Source of the DNA: Candidatus Omnitrophota bacterium
GTDB lineage: Bacteria; Omnitrophota; Gorgyraeia; Gygaellales; Profunditerraquicolaceae
Assembly (NCBI GenBank): GCA_026416665.1
Contig: JAOAET010000025.1
Span: 1 to 38,799 of the forward strand
Direction of reading: 5' to 3'
DNA length: 38,799 nt
Shown here: positions 23,783 to 32,906 of the stretch, in pieces
Layout of the letters: every line of letters starts with the position of its first letter
How positions within the stretch are numbered: the stretch's first letter is position 1
Position numbers and translations under genes: made by a program
Notes under the pieces: model-generated
Database searches by the model: none
Seen by the model: only the letters and a program-made list of their open reading frames with translations
What the model was told of the DNA's origin: nothing

Positions 23783-24400
23783 TTATTTTACTCCCAAAAC
23801 ATCGAAAATTTTTTGTAACGAATCGGTGGTAGGGAATAATAAGAAAAACCCTTCTAAGCTTAGACCTCTTACCTTCACATCTGTCTTGATAAATAATGCT
23901 TCATCAGAAACTTGGGCAATTTGAATAAAAATAAAATCTAAAATTGCACCTACCATGTCTACCGCAATAGAAGGGGTAGAGGTCAAAATTGTAAAACTAG
24001 TCATATCTGCTAATGCAGAAACATACGCCCCACCAAGAATATTGCAAGCCTCAAGAAGTGCGGACCTAAACATATCATCTCTACAGTCCAAATTATCTGC
24101 TGGTCTTCCCAAAAGTGCTCCTGCTAAAAATTGAGCATCTTTAGGAGAAAGTAGCAAAAATATTCTGCCCCCCACATCTCCTTTGATTTCCATATCTAAA
24201 ACAAAAAATAAACGGTCAGGAGTCTCCAGAATCTTTGAGAGATTTTCTAAAGGAATCAATGAAACTTCTGGAACCTCAATTTCTACTTTACTACCGACCA
24301 TATCTGCAAGTGCCGTAGCCGCAGTAGCTGAACCTATTGTTCCAATCTCTTTTAAAAGATCCATCTGTGATACTGAGAATTTCTGCTCTTCGAACCCCAC
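23783..24400 (-). CDS. cheC: CheC-family CheY-P phosphatase paralogue, second half-site only
   Basis: CheC-type phosphatases dephosphorylate CheY using D/S-x3-E-x2-N motifs, usually twice per chain. In this 205-residue protein the first motif is damaged (DLLKEIGT: E18 kept, T21 for N). The second is intact (SALLEACN: E117, N120, with P 23 residues on). So one working site is predicted. The start is GTG at 24400 with AAGGAG 8 bases upstream. It lies between cheB and cheW. CheC also binds CheD, whose gene is two genes upstream. Confidence 0.88.
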   Translation of the reverse strand: MGFEEQKFSVSQMDLLKEIGTIGSATAATALADMVGSKVEIEVPEVSLIPLENLSKILETPDRLFFVLDMEIKGDVGGRIFLLLSPKDAQFLAGALLGRPADNLDCRDDMFRSALLEACNILGGAYVSALADMTSFTILTSTPSIAVDMVGAILDFIFIQIAQVSDEALFIKTDVKVRGLSLEGFFLLFPTTDSLQKIFDVLGVK

Positions 24401-24421
24401 AGTTTTATCTCCTTACCTTGA

Positions 24422-25474
24422 TTAAGAAGAGTGTATCTGTTTAAGTATTAATTGGGCAAGCTGTGGTAAAGGTGCTACAGCGTTTGCCAACCCGGCTCTT
24501 GCGACTGAACCAGGCATACCCCAAACTACTGAACTGTCTTCGTCTTGCACAAATACTACCCCACCTAATTCTTTAACTCTTCGACTACCTTCCAAACCAT
24601 CTTTCCCCATCCCAGTCAAAATTACTGCAATAGTATCTTTACCAAAAAGTTGCACACAAGACAGTAAAGTCACATCCACAGAAGGACGTACAAAATTAAC
24701 AGGTGGCTCTTGATTTAACCGGATTATTATTTTATCATTGTGTTGTTTAAGAATCATATGAAAACCTGCAGGAGCAACATATGCCCTTGCTGGCTCAAGA
24801 ACGTCATTATCTTCTGCTTCCTTTGTTCGTATACCCGCGTCCCAGGAAATTCTTTCCGCAAAACTAGCGGTAAAACCTTTTGGCATATGTTGGACAATAA
24901 GAAATGCTGCCGGTATATCAGCAGGTATTTCTCGCATAAGAGTCAACGTTGCCTTAGGCCCACCTGTAGAAGCACCCACAACCACTATTTTTTTTATTCC
25001 AGCTATTGTAACTGTAGGCTGAACAGGTGCCTCTTCAACTGACTTAAAACAAGATAAATATTTATCCAGGTCAATACTTGCTGCTAATTTGACTTTAGCA
25101 ATGATTTCATCTTTCAATTTTTCCAACCCAAGTGATATCTCCCCTGAAGGTTTGGCAATAAAATCAACTGCGCCCAACTCTAACGCACGCATAGTTGCAG
25201 ATGCCCCGGCTCTACTATAAGCAGATAGCATAACCACCCTGGTTGGCCTTGTTTTCATGATATCACAGAGTACATCAATACCATTTTGTCCAGGCAAATT
25301 TATATCAAGGGTTACTACATCTGGGGCAAGTTCTACTAACTTCTGTAGGGCCTCCTGCCCATCTTGTGCTTTACCCACAACTTCTAATTCAGAATCACTA
25401 TTGATAATATCAGAAATAATACGTCGCATAAGAAAGGAATCATCAACAATTAATACTTTTATCTTCCTGGACAT
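24422..25474 (-). CDS. cheB: Chemotaxis receptor methylesterase/deamidase CheB
   Basis: Removes methyl groups from chemoreceptors. At 350 residues it has an N-terminal receiver (VLIVDDSFLMRR, phosphoacceptor in TLDINLPG) and a C-terminal esterase domain with the Ser-His-Asp triad in VGASTGGP, VQHMPKGFT and LTGMGKDG. I use the ATG at 25474, which overlaps the cheD stop (TAATG); a longer frame adds seven residues with no support. Its presence implies methyl-accepting receptors elsewhere in the genome. Confidence 0.96.
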   Translation of the reverse strand: MSRKIKVLIVDDSFLMRRIISDIINSDSELEVVGKAQDGQEALQKLVELAPDVVTLDINLPGQNGIDVLCDIMKTRPTRVVMLSAYSRAGASATMRALELGAVDFIAKPSGEISLGLEKLKDEIIAKVKLAASIDLDKYLSCFKSVEEAPVQPTVTIAGIKKIVVVGASTGGPKATLTLMREIPADIPAAFLIVQHMPKGFTASFAERISWDAGIRTKEAEDNDVLEPARAYVAPAGFHMILKQHNDKIIIRLNQEPPVNFVRPSVDVTLLSCVQLFGKDTIAVILTGMGKDGLEGSRRVKELGGVVFVQDEDSSVVWGMPGSVARAGLANAVAPLPQLAQLILKQIHSS

Positions 25475-25980
25475 TATACTTCTTTTTCTCCCCAAGAGAC
25501 GGTTTTTACCAATACTTTCCCATCTTCTAGATTTAAGTAAATTGTTCGGCCGAATGTACCTCCCACCTCTTGGCTTATTATTTTTAAATTAAGCTCTCTA
25601 AAGATTGTTTGGGCCATCTCAATATTTTTCTGCCCAACATTTAGGTTACTATCGGTATTAATGAAACTAAACATGTGTGCTCCCCCAAATATTTTCACCA
25701 CTAAACGCATACGACTACAGCCTCGTTTGTCTAACTCTTCTAAAAGTAAGGTAATTGCAGAGTTAACAAAACGGCTAGGATTGGATTTAACTCTTGCCTT
25801 ATTAATATCAGGCAACATTGGGTGGGCCATTCCACCAATTTTTTTCAAAGGATCATAAATAGTGATTCCTAAACATGAACCCAACCCCTTGGTAACTAAA
25901 ATATGTGGCGCTTGGCTGACCACCATGCCCGCCATAGGAACTTCTATAACATTCTCTTCTATAATCTTCTCCAAAGCCAC
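25474..25980 (-). CDS. cheD: Chemoreceptor glutamine deamidase CheD
   Basis: Deamidates receptor glutamines and partners CheC. The 168 residues contain the cysteine-hydrolase residues in LVTKGLGSCLGITIYD (Thr six residues before the Cys) and GGMAHPMLPD (His). The start is GTG at 25980 with GGAGG upstream. CheD and CheB are coupled by overlapping stop and start codons. The protein is close to the usual length, with a short extension at the C-terminus. Confidence 0.94.
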   Translation of the reverse strand: MALEKIIEENVIEVPMAGMVVSQAPHILVTKGLGSCLGITIYDPLKKIGGMAHPMLPDINKARVKSNPSRFVNSAITLLLEELDKRGCSRMRLVVKIFGGAHMFSFINTDSNLNVGQKNIEMAQTIFRELNLKIISQEVGGTFGRTIYLNLEDGKVLVKTVSWGEKEV

Positions 25981-25983
25981 CTT

Positions 25984-26355
25984 TTATCCTCCTAAAGCAC
26001 GTTTTACTGCTTCAATAACACGCGAAGGTTGAAAGGGCTTAGTAACAAAGTCTTTTGCACCCGCTTGAATTGCTTCAACTACCAATGAATGCTGTCCCAT
26101 TGCCGAAACCATAATTATCTTTGCCTGTGGGTCAATTTTTATAATTTCTCTAACTGCACCAATACCATCAATTTCTTCAATTTTAGGCATAACTATATCC
26201 ATTGTCACTAAATCTGGTTTTAACTCCTGATATTTTATAATCGCATCTTTTCCATTTTCTGCCTCTCCACATACTTCAATACCCTCTTTTTTCAAAATAT
26301 CTGAAAGCATCCTGCGCATAAAAAGCGCATCATCCACTACCAAAACTCTTGCCAT
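25984..26355 (-). CDS. cheY: Chemotaxis response regulator CheY (second copy)
   Basis: A 123-residue receiver with D8-D9, phosphoacceptor D53 (TMDIVMP), switch residue in MVSAMGQ and Lys in TKPFQP, very like Thermotoga CheY. After D53 the loop reads MPKIEEIDGIGAV, three residues longer than the usual MPxMxGxxAV. The same insertion occurs in the other CheY of this operon. GGAGG lies 6 bases before the ATG. It sits between cheR and cheD. Confidence 0.94.
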   Translation of the reverse strand: MARVLVVDDALFMRRMLSDILKKEGIEVCGEAENGKDAIIKYQELKPDLVTMDIVMPKIEEIDGIGAVREIIKIDPQAKIIMVSAMGQHSLVVEAIQAGAKDFVTKPFQPSRVIEAVKRALGG

Positions 26356-26380
26356 TTTTACCTCCCTCTCTTTTTTATAT

Positions 26381-27220
26381 TTATTGATTTATCTTTTGAT
26401 AGATTTTATTATTTAAATCATATATCTTAAAAAGATCTTTATTCCAAACCATTTCTACTTTTGCCAACACCAAAAACCCTCCGCTATTTAAACCTTCATA
26501 AAATTTTTTTATAAGCTCATCTTGTTGTTGCCGACTAAAGTAAATCATCACATTACGACAGAATATAATATCCATATGTTTAAATGGTGGGTCCGTAATT
26601 AAATTGTGCCGCTCAAACTTAACCAAGTTACGAATCTGTGGATGGACAGAATATTTACCATTATAAACCGGCTCAAAATATTTTTCAAGTAACTTCTTAT
26701 CCATCTCGCGGAAGTCCCTTTCTTCATAAAAACCCTTCTGAGCGGCTTCTAAGGCATCATTATCTACATCTGTGGCAAGAATTTTTATCAGGAAATTTGG
26801 TTTTTTCTGTAATGCCTCGGTCAACAATATTGCTAAAGAATACGGCTCCTGTCCTGTAGCACAGGCAGCGGACCACACACGAATAACTCCTCTATCAGCA
26901 ACAGAATCTTTCTTCTGAATAAGTTCAACAAGCGCATTCTTAGCAAATGCTTCAAAAACTTCTTTGTCCCTAAAAAAATGCGTTACATTTATTGAGAGGC
27001 TATCTATAAAATGATCTAATTCCTCTTTATTCTCTTTAATATATCGTATGTAGTCACTTGCAGTTAAACATCCTGTCTCCTGCATGCGACTACGAATATG
27101 CCTGAAACAGAAATTTTGTCGATACGAACATAAATCAATTGACTTTTGTTCACTAATAAAACGCAAAATCCGTATAAGTTCTTCTTGTGGAATATTCTTT
27201 ATAGCTTTATAGTCTACCAT
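26381..27220 (-). CDS. cheR: Chemoreceptor methyltransferase CheR
   Basis: Methylates receptor glutamates with S-adenosylmethionine. The 279 residues have the N-terminal helical domain, the loop SINVTHFFRDKEVFEAF, the SAM motif VWSAACATGQEPYSLAILL and DIIFCRNVMIYF. The start is the ATG at 27220, which shares its A with the TGA of comFB; the TTG one codon earlier is less likely. No pentapeptide tether-binding extension is obvious. Confidence 0.95.
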   Translation of the reverse strand: MVDYKAIKNIPQEELIRILRFISEQKSIDLCSYRQNFCFRHIRSRMQETGCLTASDYIRYIKENKEELDHFIDSLSINVTHFFRDKEVFEAFAKNALVELIQKKDSVADRGVIRVWSAACATGQEPYSLAILLTEALQKKPNFLIKILATDVDNDALEAAQKGFYEERDFREMDKKLLEKYFEPVYNGKYSVHPQIRNLVKFERHNLITDPPFKHMDIIFCRNVMIYFSRQQQDELIKKFYEGLNSGGFLVLAKVEMVWNKDLFKIYDLNNKIYQKINQ

Positions 27221-27483
27221 CAATGCTTGGGATTCTTGGCAACAAAATTAATAGCTCTAGTTAATTCTTTAACCACGTCGGCTTTAAATTGAATCTCTTG
27301 TTCCTTTAATTTAGTATAGAGCCGCCCGCGATCTGTAATTACATACTTAGGGGGAAGACGATTTAATGCCCATACCATCATATCGTAGCGACACTTCTGA
27401 CATTTACAGACGTCGTCTCGTTCCGATAATAATATCTCTAGCTCATCAGCAACAACCTCCTCCATATAGTTTTGTATTTTCAT
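27220..27483 (-). CDS. ComFB-family small protein
   Basis: An 87-residue protein of the late-competence ComFB family. It has MEEVVADELEILL, a central cysteine cluster C26-K-C28-x2-C31 (DVCKCQKCRYDMMVWALNRLPPKYV) and an alpha-helical remainder. The family's role was long unknown; some members have recently been reported to bind cyclic dinucleotides. The cysteines suggest a metal or structural site, which is inference. It is fused by overlap to cheR and follows the FtsA-like gene, so it is part of the chemosensory transcript. Confidence 0.82.
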   Translation of the reverse strand: MKIQNYMEEVVADELEILLSERDDVCKCQKCRYDMMVWALNRLPPKYVITDRGRLYTKLKEQEIQFKADVVKELTRAINFVAKNPKH

Positions 27484-27522
27484 ACTACCTCCGCCTTAAA
27501 ATATTTACCTTTTTTTACCTCT

Positions 27523-29664
27523 TTAATTTCTATCTTCTAACAAAAATTTCACCCTACTACCATTAGACAAAGGTGTAGTAAAACCTGCTGGCATATCGTC
27601 AACAAAAATACGAATACGTTTTCCCAATATCTTTTGAGGATCTATCTGTATATACTTAAATATCTCTGAAAGCAGAACATTTTGTTCTCTAACAAAATAG
27701 GTTCTAACCTCTGCCTTATCAGTAATTACTGTATCTGCCATCGCACGGACACCATTTACATATACTTGAATACGCTCCATTGTTAATGCAATATCTTCAC
27801 CATTAACACTTATATGTAGAATATCTTTAGTCTGGGGAAAATCAATAACATCTCCAACACGGTACTCAGTTAAATCCTTAAAATTAAAATCAATTTTATC
27901 CCCATCATTAATCTCTTGTCCCAAATCCGCAATTTTGTTATTAACCAGCAGAGTAAAATTGGTGACAGGCAGTTCCTTAGGATTGCCATCAATGGTTATA
28001 ACCATTTTGCGTTTTATGAGACGGCCTACATCAATACCTTGCGATTCTAAAACATCCCGCAAGTTTAAAGGTTCTACTTTTATCTGGGCACGGTCAGGCA
28101 CTTGGGTAGAGTAGCTTACTCTTTTATTGCCTAAGAAAACCTTTGGTAAAAGCTGAATATTTTCACCATTATAAATAACTTCTATGGGCTTTGGAGGCAC
28201 TAAATCCTGTATAGTAGCAGAGGCATCACAACCGTCTTTTGCTTCTATAACCTCAATATTATCACCATCTTGAAGTGCATCAGAGAGTTTATCTATCATT
28301 TTTCCGTTAACCATTATTTGTGCAGGCTGACCCAATCCACCTCTAATTACTTTCAATTGACCGTTAACTGTTACAGTAAGGGCCATCCCAGGACGTGGAC
28401 AAAGATGTTTCTTATTAATAATTCCTGATAAAGTCAAGACCCCTAACACATCTTTTTTTTGTGAAAAGTCCATCAATAATTGTTTCTGTCCGTTAACATA
28501 TACTTGAATAAATTTTATACCTTGTGCCTTCTGCGTCATTTGAGCAATCCCTATAGGGGTTACTGCTTCAGGTCCTGACAGTTTTCCAGTATTGTCTATA
28601 ATATTTCGTATCATCTTAGGTAACCGTATTCCGATTTTGTCTTCACTAAGTTTTAAGGTTCTACCAAGATGTAAGGCTATATCCGGAGTTAAACTTCCTC
28701 CGCCTACCAAGACAACGGCTTCTGGCTGGACACCATTTAACTCTAATCCTACCTGTGCTATTGACTCTGCTAGGTGTTTGACTGCAGGTTGAATAAGTTT
28801 TTTTACCTCCATTGCGCTAATACTCTGTGACCTGCCCCATATATCTTCGTAATCAATAACTTGCACTTTCTCAACAGAACGCTTTATATACTCTGCAGTC
28901 TGGAAATCACATAAAAGATGCCGAGCAATTTTTTCGGTAATCTCATCCCCTGCCTCAGGAACCATTCCATAAGAAACAACTGTCCCATCTTTTACAATAG
29001 CTACATCTGAAGTTCCTGCACCAATGTCCACCAACATTATATTGAGATTACGCATTTCAAAAGGAATAATTGCTTCTAAAGCCGCAATTGGTTCTAAAGT
29101 AACATTTGTCGCTTTTAAAGAAGCCTTCTCTAATACCGCTAAAATACTATCTAAAACCACTCGCGGTAAAAAGGTAGCAATTACCTCAACTTTTATAAAA
29201 CGACCCTTATGCCCAGTAACATCTCTTAAACCCACTCCATCTACCTCATATAATAATGGACTGTAACCTACACAGTAAAAATTTGACAGGTCTTTTTGTG
29301 ACTCTTCAGCAATCTTAACAATCGTTTCTAATTCTATTTCCCGCAGACACTGTTGGCTAATTTCTGTAATTACGCCAAAATCTTTCTTTATCTGACCACG
29401 GAGAGTCAAAAGATTTCTACCTGCTACTGCTACGCCGACGTTTTCAAATTTCCTGTTTCTGCGCAAAGAAACAGCATCGTGAATTTTTCTTATTGTAGCT
29501 ACTACATCGTCAATACAATGAACCTGACCATCAAACATTGGACGACTCTTATGCTCAAGGACCTCCACATCCAGAATCTTAAGTCTGCCCTCAAAAGGCC
29601 GACAAACTAACCCCATTACTTTTCTAGTACCTATATCTACTGCAAAAAATTCTTCGTTCATCAT
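27523..29664 (-). CDS. Large FtsA/PilM-like actin-family ATPase with repeated beta-rich tail
   Basis: A 713-residue protein. Residues 1-380 are an FtsA-like actin-fold ATPase: phosphate-1 FFAVDIGTRKVMGLV (6-20), an SHS2-like insert, phosphate-2 LVDIGAGTSDVAI (211-223) and the adenosine motif VVLVGGGS (317-324). Residues 385-711 hold repeated modules of the form VxVNGxxx...DGDxIxx (about 430-475, 494-596, 615-711), like tandem beta-grasp domains. FtsA itself is about 420 residues, and no FtsZ gene or FtsA membrane-targeting helix is seen. The gene overlaps cheC by 4 bases, in the middle of the che operon. It may form a filament or scaffold for the chemosensory apparatus or couple it to pili; function is inferred. 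Confidence 0.8.
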   Translation of the reverse strand: MMNEEFFAVDIGTRKVMGLVCRPFEGRLKILDVEVLEHKSRPMFDGQVHCIDDVVATIRKIHDAVSLRRNRKFENVGVAVAGRNLLTLRGQIKKDFGVITEISQQCLREIELETIVKIAEESQKDLSNFYCVGYSPLLYEVDGVGLRDVTGHKGRFIKVEVIATFLPRVVLDSILAVLEKASLKATNVTLEPIAALEAIIPFEMRNLNIMLVDIGAGTSDVAIVKDGTVVSYGMVPEAGDEITEKIARHLLCDFQTAEYIKRSVEKVQVIDYEDIWGRSQSISAMEVKKLIQPAVKHLAESIAQVGLELNGVQPEAVVLVGGGSLTPDIALHLGRTLKLSEDKIGIRLPKMIRNIIDNTGKLSGPEAVTPIGIAQMTQKAQGIKFIQVYVNGQKQLLMDFSQKKDVLGVLTLSGIINKKHLCPRPGMALTVTVNGQLKVIRGGLGQPAQIMVNGKMIDKLSDALQDGDNIEVIEAKDGCDASATIQDLVPPKPIEVIYNGENIQLLPKVFLGNKRVSYSTQVPDRAQIKVEPLNLRDVLESQGIDVGRLIKRKMVITIDGNPKELPVTNFTLLVNNKIADLGQEINDGDKIDFNFKDLTEYRVGDVIDFPQTKDILHISVNGEDIALTMERIQVYVNGVRAMADTVITDKAEVRTYFVREQNVLLSEIFKYIQIDPQKILGKRIRIFVDDMPAGFTTPLSNGSRVKFLLEDRN

Positions 29665-30281
29665 ATCCCTACTATCTTAAGAATCTTTCTAATGCTTGCC
29701 TCATCCAGTAAAAATATAACAAACAAAGTAATTGCAATATCTTCAATCTTTAGATTATTCTCAATAGGAAGAAAATATTGAATGTTCTCACCACTAAGTC
29801 GTTTTAAGATTAACTGATTAAGCCGCTCTAATCTGTCAACTACTGTATGTGGAATAGAAGGAATAAGTTGATGTAACTGTAGCATCTCTCCAACAGCGTT
29901 AAGATAAGAACCGGAAAGAATATGCGCACTCTCTGAGAGGGCTGAAGCCTCCATTATATTAATAAGCTGTGTTGTACCTATAGGTCTTTTCATCAAAATA
30001 TCTATCATCTGAAGAGCACTCTCCTGTGAAAACAAAACTAGCATTGTCCCACCTAGTGCACCTAAAATTTTTAACTCAACAGCTAAAGTTACTTCCTCGG
30101 GGTTAAGTAAAAATTCTCCGGTAGTAATACGTTCGGTTGTCAATAACTTAATCTGGGGAACAGTTATAGAAACTTTTCTAGCTAAAATCTGACTCAGTGC
30201 TGTAGCTGCACTGCCTGCTCCTATGGTGCCTATCTCGCGTAATACATCTAACTGCTCATTACTTAGATTAAGTCTTTCCAT
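29661..30281 (-). CDS. CheC-family paralogue with both phosphatase sites degenerate
   Basis: A 206-residue CheC-like protein between cheA and the FtsA-like gene. The first motif is DVLREIGT (E16 kept, T19 instead of N) and the second SALSESAH (E117 kept, H120 instead of N). Neither has the Asn needed for catalysis in known CheC/CheX/FliY, so it is probably not a phosphatase and may bind CheY-P or CheD as a sink or adaptor. The C-terminal part is also less conserved than in the other two. GAGGG precedes the ATG. Confidence 0.82.
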   Translation of the reverse strand: MERLNLSNEQLDVLREIGTIGAGSAATALSQILARKVSITVPQIKLLTTERITTGEFLLNPEEVTLAVELKILGALGGTMLVLFSQESALQMIDILMKRPIGTTQLINIMEASALSESAHILSGSYLNAVGEMLQLHQLIPSIPHTVVDRLERLNQLILKRLSGENIQYFLPIENNLKIEDIAITLFVIFLLDEASIRKILKIVGI

Positions 30282-30296
30282 TATTTTACCCTCACT

Positions 30297-32288
30297 TTAC
30301 ATTAAACTCATTATATCTAAGATAAGTGCTACCCGACCATCACCAAGTATAGTAGCTCCAGCAACGCCTTTTGTTCGTTTAACCCATGACCCTAATGGTT
30401 TTACCGCTATATCTTGTTCTCCGATGACCGAACTAACAACTAACCCCAGAGCTTTTTTACCATACTCTACAATAACTAAAGAAAGCCTTCCCTCTTCATC
30501 TTCCATAGTAGAACTACCTACAATCCCTAAGGTACGGTCAAGACGGATTATTGGCACAACTTCTTCACGCACCTTCATTACCTCAAAATTTTGTACATAT
30601 TTAAGCTCTCGTTTGTGTACCTTAATAGTCTCTCGGATATTCATAAGGGGTATGGCATAAACTTCATGATGAACATTAACCAACATGGCTTTAATAATCG
30701 CAAGTGTCAAAGGAAGCGTTAAAATAAACCGTGAACCTTGACCAGGTTTTGTCTCAAAATCTACCCTACCTCCCAAAGACTCAATTTTGGATTTAACCAC
30801 ATCTAAACCCACTCCGCGGCCCGAGATATCCGTGACCTTTTCGGAAGTAGAAAAGCCCGGCAAAGTAATCAAATCAAAAACTTTTTTCTCATCCAGCTCC
30901 TTTGCCTCCTCTTCAGTAATCAGGCCTTTTTCCAGGGCTTTTTTCCGAACAGCTTTAAAATCGATACCTTTACCATCATCACTAATTTCAATAAAAATCT
31001 GTCCTTTTTGTCTTGAAACAGTAATAACAATTCTTCCGCGAGGATTCTTACCCGCTTTTTTACGCGTCTGAGGGTCTTCTATACCGTGATCTATAGCATT
31101 ACGCACTAAATGTAAAAGAGGATCACTTATCTCGTCTAAAACTACCCTATCTAATTCTATATCTCCCCCCACTATAGAAAAATCAATATCTTTATTTTGT
31201 TTATGCGCAAGGTCTCTTACTACTCTTGGAAAAGCATCAAGGATATATGCTACTGGCAACAATCTTGTTTGCATTACCTCATCTTGCAAAGTAGAGATAA
31301 GTCTATCCAGTAGAAATACTACTTCTTCAAGGGGTTCAATTTTGTAGGTCTGAACAATCTGCGCCAGGCGAATTTTAGCAATAGCAAGTTCACCCATTAG
31401 ATTCATTATTTTATCTAAACGCTCTACAGGAATACGCATACTCTGTATCTTCTTTACATAAACAGGCGAAGGCTGAGCGCCTACAGAGGTCTTTTGTGAA
31501 ACTTCTTGTTGCTGGCTAACCATCTCTTTGGGTAAAGATACAGGAGTAACTCTGACACCTTCAATCTCTGAGATATTAGCCATTTCTTGTCGAATAACGC
31601 GCTGTTCCTCTTTTGATACTAAGAATAACTCAAAAGACAAATCAAACTTACCTTCTTTTAAATCTTCTATAGAAGGTATGGCTTTAATAATCTCACCTAA
31701 TCTCTTCAAAGCAGTCACAATCAAGAATGCACGTGCCTCTTTCATCACGCAATCTTTATTTAAATGAACAAAAATATGAAAAAGGAAATTCCCTTGGGAA
31801 AGAAATGTCTTTAGACGAGAAACTTCTTCGCTATTAAAAGGAAAATCTTGCTTTTCCTGAATATTTATGGTCTGAGGCTGAGTCTGATTCTCTTTAAGAC
31901 TTATTACTTCTTTTTCTGATAAATGTCGTTGAATAGTCTCAATAATAGGGATAATGTCAGTAGTTGAAGATTTATTCTCCTTTATCTCATCTAATAACTG
32001 CTCTACCACATCTACGGCAGCGAATAAAGTATCAATAATTGCCGAGGTAAGCTGTTTACGTCTATTTCGTAATTCGTCTAGAAGATCTTCCATTTGATGG
32101 GCCAATTGAGTAAGTTTTTCAAACCCCATTGTTGCCGACATACCTTTCAAGGTATGCATACCACGGAATATTTCATTTATAGCAGATTGGTCAGAGGGAT
32201 CTTTTTCTAAACGTACCAGACACTTACTGATATTGGCAAGATACTCCTGTGACTCAGAAAGGAAAAGTTCTCTATAGCTATTTTGCAT
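30297..32288 (-). CDS. cheA: Chemotaxis histidine kinase CheA
   Basis: The central kinase of the operon, 663 residues, with all five domains: P1 Hpt (H45 in RGMHTLKGMSA), P2 CheY-binding (about 165-260), P3 dimerisation (SMRIPVERLDKIMNLMGELAI), P4 ATPase (N-box HLVRNAIDHGI, G1 SDDGKGID, G2 GRGVGLDVVKS, PGQGSRFILTLPLT) and P5 CheW-like. The start is the ATG at 32288 with AGGAG nearby; the TTG six codons earlier would overlap cheC. It follows cheC by 7 bases. It should phosphorylate either or both CheYs and CheB. Confidence 0.96.
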   Translation of the reverse strand: MQNSYRELFLSESQEYLANISKCLVRLEKDPSDQSAINEIFRGMHTLKGMSATMGFEKLTQLAHQMEDLLDELRNRRKQLTSAIIDTLFAAVDVVEQLLDEIKENKSSTTDIIPIIETIQRHLSEKEVISLKENQTQPQTINIQEKQDFPFNSEEVSRLKTFLSQGNFLFHIFVHLNKDCVMKEARAFLIVTALKRLGEIIKAIPSIEDLKEGKFDLSFELFLVSKEEQRVIRQEMANISEIEGVRVTPVSLPKEMVSQQQEVSQKTSVGAQPSPVYVKKIQSMRIPVERLDKIMNLMGELAIAKIRLAQIVQTYKIEPLEEVVFLLDRLISTLQDEVMQTRLLPVAYILDAFPRVVRDLAHKQNKDIDFSIVGGDIELDRVVLDEISDPLLHLVRNAIDHGIEDPQTRKKAGKNPRGRIVITVSRQKGQIFIEISDDGKGIDFKAVRKKALEKGLITEEEAKELDEKKVFDLITLPGFSTSEKVTDISGRGVGLDVVKSKIESLGGRVDFETKPGQGSRFILTLPLTLAIIKAMLVNVHHEVYAIPLMNIRETIKVHKRELKYVQNFEVMKVREEVVPIIRLDRTLGIVGSSTMEDEEGRLSLVIVEYGKKALGLVVSSVIGEQDIAVKPLGSWVKRTKGVAGATILGDGRVALILDIMSLM

Positions 32289-32295
32289 ACTACTC

Positions 32296-32904
32296 CTATT
32301 TACCAATAGCGTCTAGGATAAGATTTAAACCTTCAGGGTTAGGAATAAGAAAAAAATGGCCGACAATTTTCTCCTGAGGCTCCTGAAACTCAGATTCTAC
32401 AAGTAAGGCATACTCCCCTTTACAGCTTAGTTCAATAAGTATATAGTCAATAATTGCACCTGCCATATCTATTATAAGCTCAGGCACAGTTGGCACAAGC
32501 CCTAACCCCACAAAACTTCCTAAAGCTCCTAGATAAGCATTAGCTAAAATCACCCCCACCTCTTTTAAAGCTGAACGTTCAATGTCTGCAATAACCGAGG
32601 AGTTTGAGATCTTTCTTTTAGTTAATAAAGAGGCTAATGCCAAGGCATCTCTTTGAGAGAAGATAAAAACAATATTTGAAGGTAGGTCTCCTAACACCCG
32701 AAGCATAAGACCTGCAACTAACTTATCTTCACCACCCACTGCTTCAGGTACTTCTTCTATAGGAATAAATAAAATTCGAGGAACAACAATAGAGATTTTG
32801 CGATCTAGAAGTTGAGAAAGGGCGGTTGCAGCATTTCCTGCACAAATATTTCCAATTTCCCGTAAGGCATCTTTCTGATTTTCAGTAAAAGAGATCTCTG
32901 GCAT
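32296..32904 (-). CDS. cheC: CheC-family CheY-P phosphatase paralogue, first half-site only
   Basis: A 202-residue CheC-like protein. The first motif is intact (DALREIGN: D12, E16, N19, with P 23 residues on), while the second has lost its Asn (SALKEVGV: E115 kept, V118). One active site is therefore predicted, complementary to the copy at 23783-24400, which keeps only the second. It lies between cheY and cheA near the start of the operon, where a CheY phosphatase would be expected. Confidence 0.88.
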   Translation of the reverse strand: MPEISFTENQKDALREIGNICAGNAATALSQLLDRKISIVVPRILFIPIEEVPEAVGGEDKLVAGLMLRVLGDLPSNIVFIFSQRDALALASLLTKRKISNSSVIADIERSALKEVGVILANAYLGALGSFVGLGLVPTVPELIIDMAGAIIDYILIELSCKGEYALLVESEFQEPQEKIVGHFFLIPNPEGLNLILDAIGK

Positions 32905-32906
32905 GC

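Noticed and set aside
27523-29664. Genuine cell-division FtsA
   Set aside because: The length, the repeated tail, absence of a C-terminal amphipathic membrane helix and of ftsZ/ftsQ nearby, and the che context argue against it.
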